From Thioclava sediminum (GTDB taxonomy: Bacteria; Pseudomonadota; Alphaproteobacteria; Rhodobacterales; Rhodobacteraceae), in assembly GCF_002020355.1 (NCBI RefSeq), contig NZ_MPZV01000005.1, positions 293,443-357,442 on the forward strand: a stretch of DNA of 64,000 bases, in the 5' to 3' direction. Positions 62,010 through 64,000 of this stretch are shown here, piece after piece. A program made the translations under genes and the position numbers. Every line of letters starts with the position of its first letter. Position 1 is the first letter of the stretch. Below the pieces are notes generated by a model. It was not told the DNA's origin. It did no database searches and saw nothing but the letters and a program-made list of their open reading frames with translations.

Positions 62010-63752
62010 ATGAGCAGTTTCCTTTCCGTCGAGCAATCCCTGACAGGCCGCCGTTGGATCGGCCCCACACCCGAGGCCGACCGGCTGGCCGAGGCGATGG
62101 CGCAACAGACGCGCCTGCCCCTGCCGCTCGCCCGTATCCTCGTCGCGCGTGGCGTCACGCCGGAGGAGAGCGAGGGCTTCCTGGAACCCACCTTGCGCGA
62201 GCTGCTCCCCGACCCGCGGTCCTTGCGCGACATGGAGCAGGCAGCGGCGCGGTTCCTGAAAGCGGTGAAGTCCGGTGAGAAGATCGCGGTCTTTGCCGAT
62301 TACGACGTCGATGGCGGCTCCTCGGCGGCGCTGCTGATCAATTGGCTGCGCGCGATGGGGCGCGAGGCGACGCTTTATATCCCCGACCGGATCGACGAGG
62401 GCTACGGGCCGAACGTGCCCGCAATGGAAAGCCTCGGAGCCGAGCATCCGCTGATCGTCTGCGTCGATTGCGGCACGCTGAGCCATGAGCCCGTGGCCGC
62501 CGCGAAACCCGCCGATGTCGTCATTCTCGACCACCACCTGGGCGGAGAGACCTTGCCCCCTGCGCTGGCCGTGGTGAACCCGAACCGGCAGGACGAGACC
62601 GGCGAGCTGGGTCATCTCTGCGCCGCCTCGGTCGTCTTCCTGATGCTGGTGGAGGCGAACCGCCAATTGCGCGACGAAGGCGTGCAGGGGCCGCCGCTGA
62701 TGACGCTTCTCGATCTCGTGGCACTGGCGACGGTGGCCGATGTCGCGCCGCTCACGGGCTGCAACCGGGCACTGGTGCGTCAGGGCCTCAAGATCATGGC
62801 GCGGCGCGAGCGGCCCGGCCTCGTGGCGCTGTCGGATGTGGCGCGGCTCGACCGCGCGCCCGCCGCCTATCATCTGGGCTTCGTGCTTGGCCCGCGGATC
62901 AATGCGGGCGGACGGATCGGCGCCGCCGATCTGGGCGCGCGGCTGCTCTCGACAACCGACCCGCATGAGGCGCAATCCATCGCGGACCGGCTCGACCAGC
63001 TCAACACCGAGCGCCGAGAGGTCGAGAACGCCGTGCGGGAAGCCGCGCTGAGCCAAGCCGAGGAACGCGGACTGAACGCACCGCTCGTCTGGGCGGCGGG
63101 CGCGGGCTGGCATCCGGGCGTCGTGGGCATCGTGGCCGCGCGGTTGAAAGAGGCGACGAACCGTCCCTCCGTCGTGATCGGCGTGGATGACGGGATCGGC
63201 AAAGGCTCGGCCCGCTCGGTCGCGGGCGTCGATATCGGGGCCGCGATCCAGCGCGTTGCCGCTGAGGGGCTGCTGCTGAAAGGCGGTGGGCACAAGATGG
63301 CCGCGGGCCTTACGGTCGAGGAAGACAAGCTGGAGCCCGCGATGGCGCGCCTGTCGGAGCTTCTCGCCAAACAGGGTGCGGGCGAAATCGGACCGCGCGA
63401 CCTGCGCCTCGACGGGATGCTGATGCCGGGCGCCGCGACGCCGCAGCTGATCGAGGATCTGGACCGCGCAGGCCCCTTTGGTCAGGGTGCCCCTGCCCCG
63501 CGTTTCGCCTTCGCCGATATGGAAGTCGTGGGCGCGCGCCGGATCGGGGAAAGCCACCTGCGCTTCAATTTCGGCGACGGTATGGGCGGGCGGATCGAGG
63601 CGATCTGCTTCGGCGCCTTCGACGGCCCGCTCGGCCCCGCGCTGAGCCAGCCGGGCGCGCAGCGCCTCCACCTCGCCGGGCGGCTGGAGATCAACACATG
63701 GGGCGGGCGCAACAAGGTGCAGCTGCGCCTCGAAGACGCCGCCGAAGCGTAA
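62010..63752 (+). CDS. recJ: Single-stranded-DNA-specific exonuclease RecJ
   Basis: A 580-residue DHH-family 5'-3' exonuclease used in recombination and repair. Motifs: AVFADYDVDGGSSAALLINW near 96-115, LIVCVDCGTLSHEP, VVILDHHLGG (the DHH triad), and C-terminal DHHA1 GKGSARSVAGVD and KGGGHKMAAGLTVEE. ATG 62010 is chosen over an upstream TTG at 61992. Confidence 0.95.
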   Translation: MSSFLSVEQSLTGRRWIGPTPEADRLAEAMAQQTRLPLPLARILVARGVTPEESEGFLEPTLRELLPDPRSLRDMEQAAARFLKAVKSGEKIAVFADYDVDGGSSAALLINWLRAMGREATLYIPDRIDEGYGPNVPAMESLGAEHPLIVCVDCGTLSHEPVAAAKPADVVILDHHLGGETLPPALAVVNPNRQDETGELGHLCAASVVFLMLVEANRQLRDEGVQGPPLMTLLDLVALATVADVAPLTGCNRALVRQGLKIMARRERPGLVALSDVARLDRAPAAYHLGFVLGPRINAGGRIGAADLGARLLSTTDPHEAQSIADRLDQLNTERREVENAVREAALSQAEERGLNAPLVWAAGAGWHPGVVGIVAARLKEATNRPSVVIGVDDGIGKGSARSVAGVDIGAAIQRVAAEGLLLKGGGHKMAAGLTVEEDKLEPAMARLSELLAKQGAGEIGPRDLRLDGMLMPGAATPQLIEDLDRAGPFGQGAPAPRFAFADMEVVGARRIGESHLRFNFGDGMGGRIEAICFGAFDGPLGPALSQPGAQRLHLAGRLEINTWGGRNKVQLRLEDAAEA

Positions 63753-63854
63753 CCGCCACCCCGCCATCGCACGCGGAAAAGGACTGTAATTCCAAGGCTT
63801 CCAGCCTGCCGTAACGGAGGGGCAAAAACTTTCCGAAAATCCGCAATTACCCTC

Positions 63855-63883
63855 TTGCGAGTCACGGTTCTCTGGCCTAAACA
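63855..63883 (+). promoter_or_regulatory. Promoter of tRNA-Glu
   Basis: TTGCGA at 63855-63860 and TAAACA at 63878-63883 with 17-nt spacing, about 40 nt before the mature tRNA. Confidence 0.5.
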
Positions 63884-63923
63884 CCGCTCCACCTTAGGCA
63901 GGTATGCCCGGAAGGTTCAGAGT

Positions 63924-63998
63924 GGTCCGTTCGTCTATCGGTTAGGACGCCAGGTTTTCAACCTGGAAAGAGGGGTTCGATTCCCCTACGGACTGCCA
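63924..63998 (+). tRNA. tRNA-Glu (anticodon TTC)
   Basis: 75 nt including encoded CCA. Acceptor GGTCCGT pairs with ACGGACT (one G.U at the end), the anticodon stem CCAGG/CCTGG encloses TTTTCAA with anticodon TTC, and the T arm is GGGGTTCGATTCCCC. Confidence 0.97.
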
Positions 63999-64000
63999 CT

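Noticed and set aside
61608..63884. 758-codon minus-strand frame opposite recJ
   Set aside because: Antisense to recJ and DUF599 with shadow-like composition; the plus-strand gene has clear catalytic motifs.

Overview
The window looks like a chromosomal segment of a sulfur-oxidising alphaproteobacterium of the Rhodobacterales (Paracoccaceae). The evidence is high GC with strong G/C third-position bias, a complete Paracoccus-type sox cluster including soxCD, the petP-petR-petABC arrangement known from Rhodobacter, a short bacterial SRP RNA two genes upstream of dnaX, and a characteristic dispersed intergenic repeat. A Thioclava-like organism would fit, but that is inference. Genes are densely packed, often with 1-4 nt stop/start overlaps. 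I saw no prophage, insertion sequence or CRISPR array.

Layout. 1-3.5 kb: start of an Lrp/AsnC regulator divergent from arginase, ornithine cyclodeaminase and an FAD amine/amino-acid oxidase (arginine to proline catabolism). 3.6-6.2 kb (minus): tatABC plus a DUF815 ATPase. 6.4-9.6 kb: HTH regulator, MarC, membrane aspartic protease, a 36-aa protein and glycerate 2-kinase. 9.7-20.1 kb: sox region, with soxVW, soxXYZA and soxBCD on minus and soxS, soxR and soxT on plus. 20.3-24.6 kb: SRP RNA, an MBL-fold protein, dnaX, ybaB, recR and a TfoX-N protein. 24.8-29.7 kb: glutathione transferase, flavin monooxygenase, queG, DMT exporter and a small protein. 29.7-35.1 kb: ilvE divergent from petP-petR, then petABC (cytochrome bc1). 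35.1-41 kb: ABM-domain protein, NYN-LOTUS protein, TetR regulator, aroC, DUF2794, two I78 lipoproteins and glutathione-dependent formaldehyde dehydrogenase. 41-44.5 kb (minus): thiBPQ behind a TPP riboswitch. 44.6-50.6 kb: DUF4139 protein, ribbon-helix-helix-like protein, beta-carbonic anhydrase, M17 aminopeptidase and NlpC/P60 peptidase. 50.9-55.5 kb: asd, a sialyltransferase-like GT29 protein in tandem with an MFS carrier, a ModE-like regulator, and an Hsp20 gene with an RpoH-like promoter and a ROSE-like RNA thermometer. 55.5-61.1 kb (minus): two tandem trypsin-like proteases and glcDEF. 61.2-64 kb: DUF599 protein, recJ and tRNA-Glu.

How the genes fit together. Sox proteins oxidise thiosulfate in the periplasm. 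SoxB, SoxC and SoxY carry twin-arginine-type signals and would need the Tat translocase encoded in the same window. Electrons from SoxXA and SoxCD can enter the respiratory chain, in which the bc1 complex encoded here takes part. SoxV/SoxW (and SoxS) supply periplasmic reductant, SoxT is a sulfur-compound permease, and SoxR is the ArsR-type repressor. SoxEF are not in the window.

Most notable leads: the GT29 sialyltransferase-like protein with all three main sialylmotifs; a family of about eight dispersed repeats whose ends repeatedly abut start codons and supply a ribosome-binding sequence; an MBL-fold protein lacking two canonical metal-binding histidines; AT-rich palindromes shared by the sox promoters; a triple palindrome with exact 21-bp spacing in front of arginase; and the ROSE-like thermometer.
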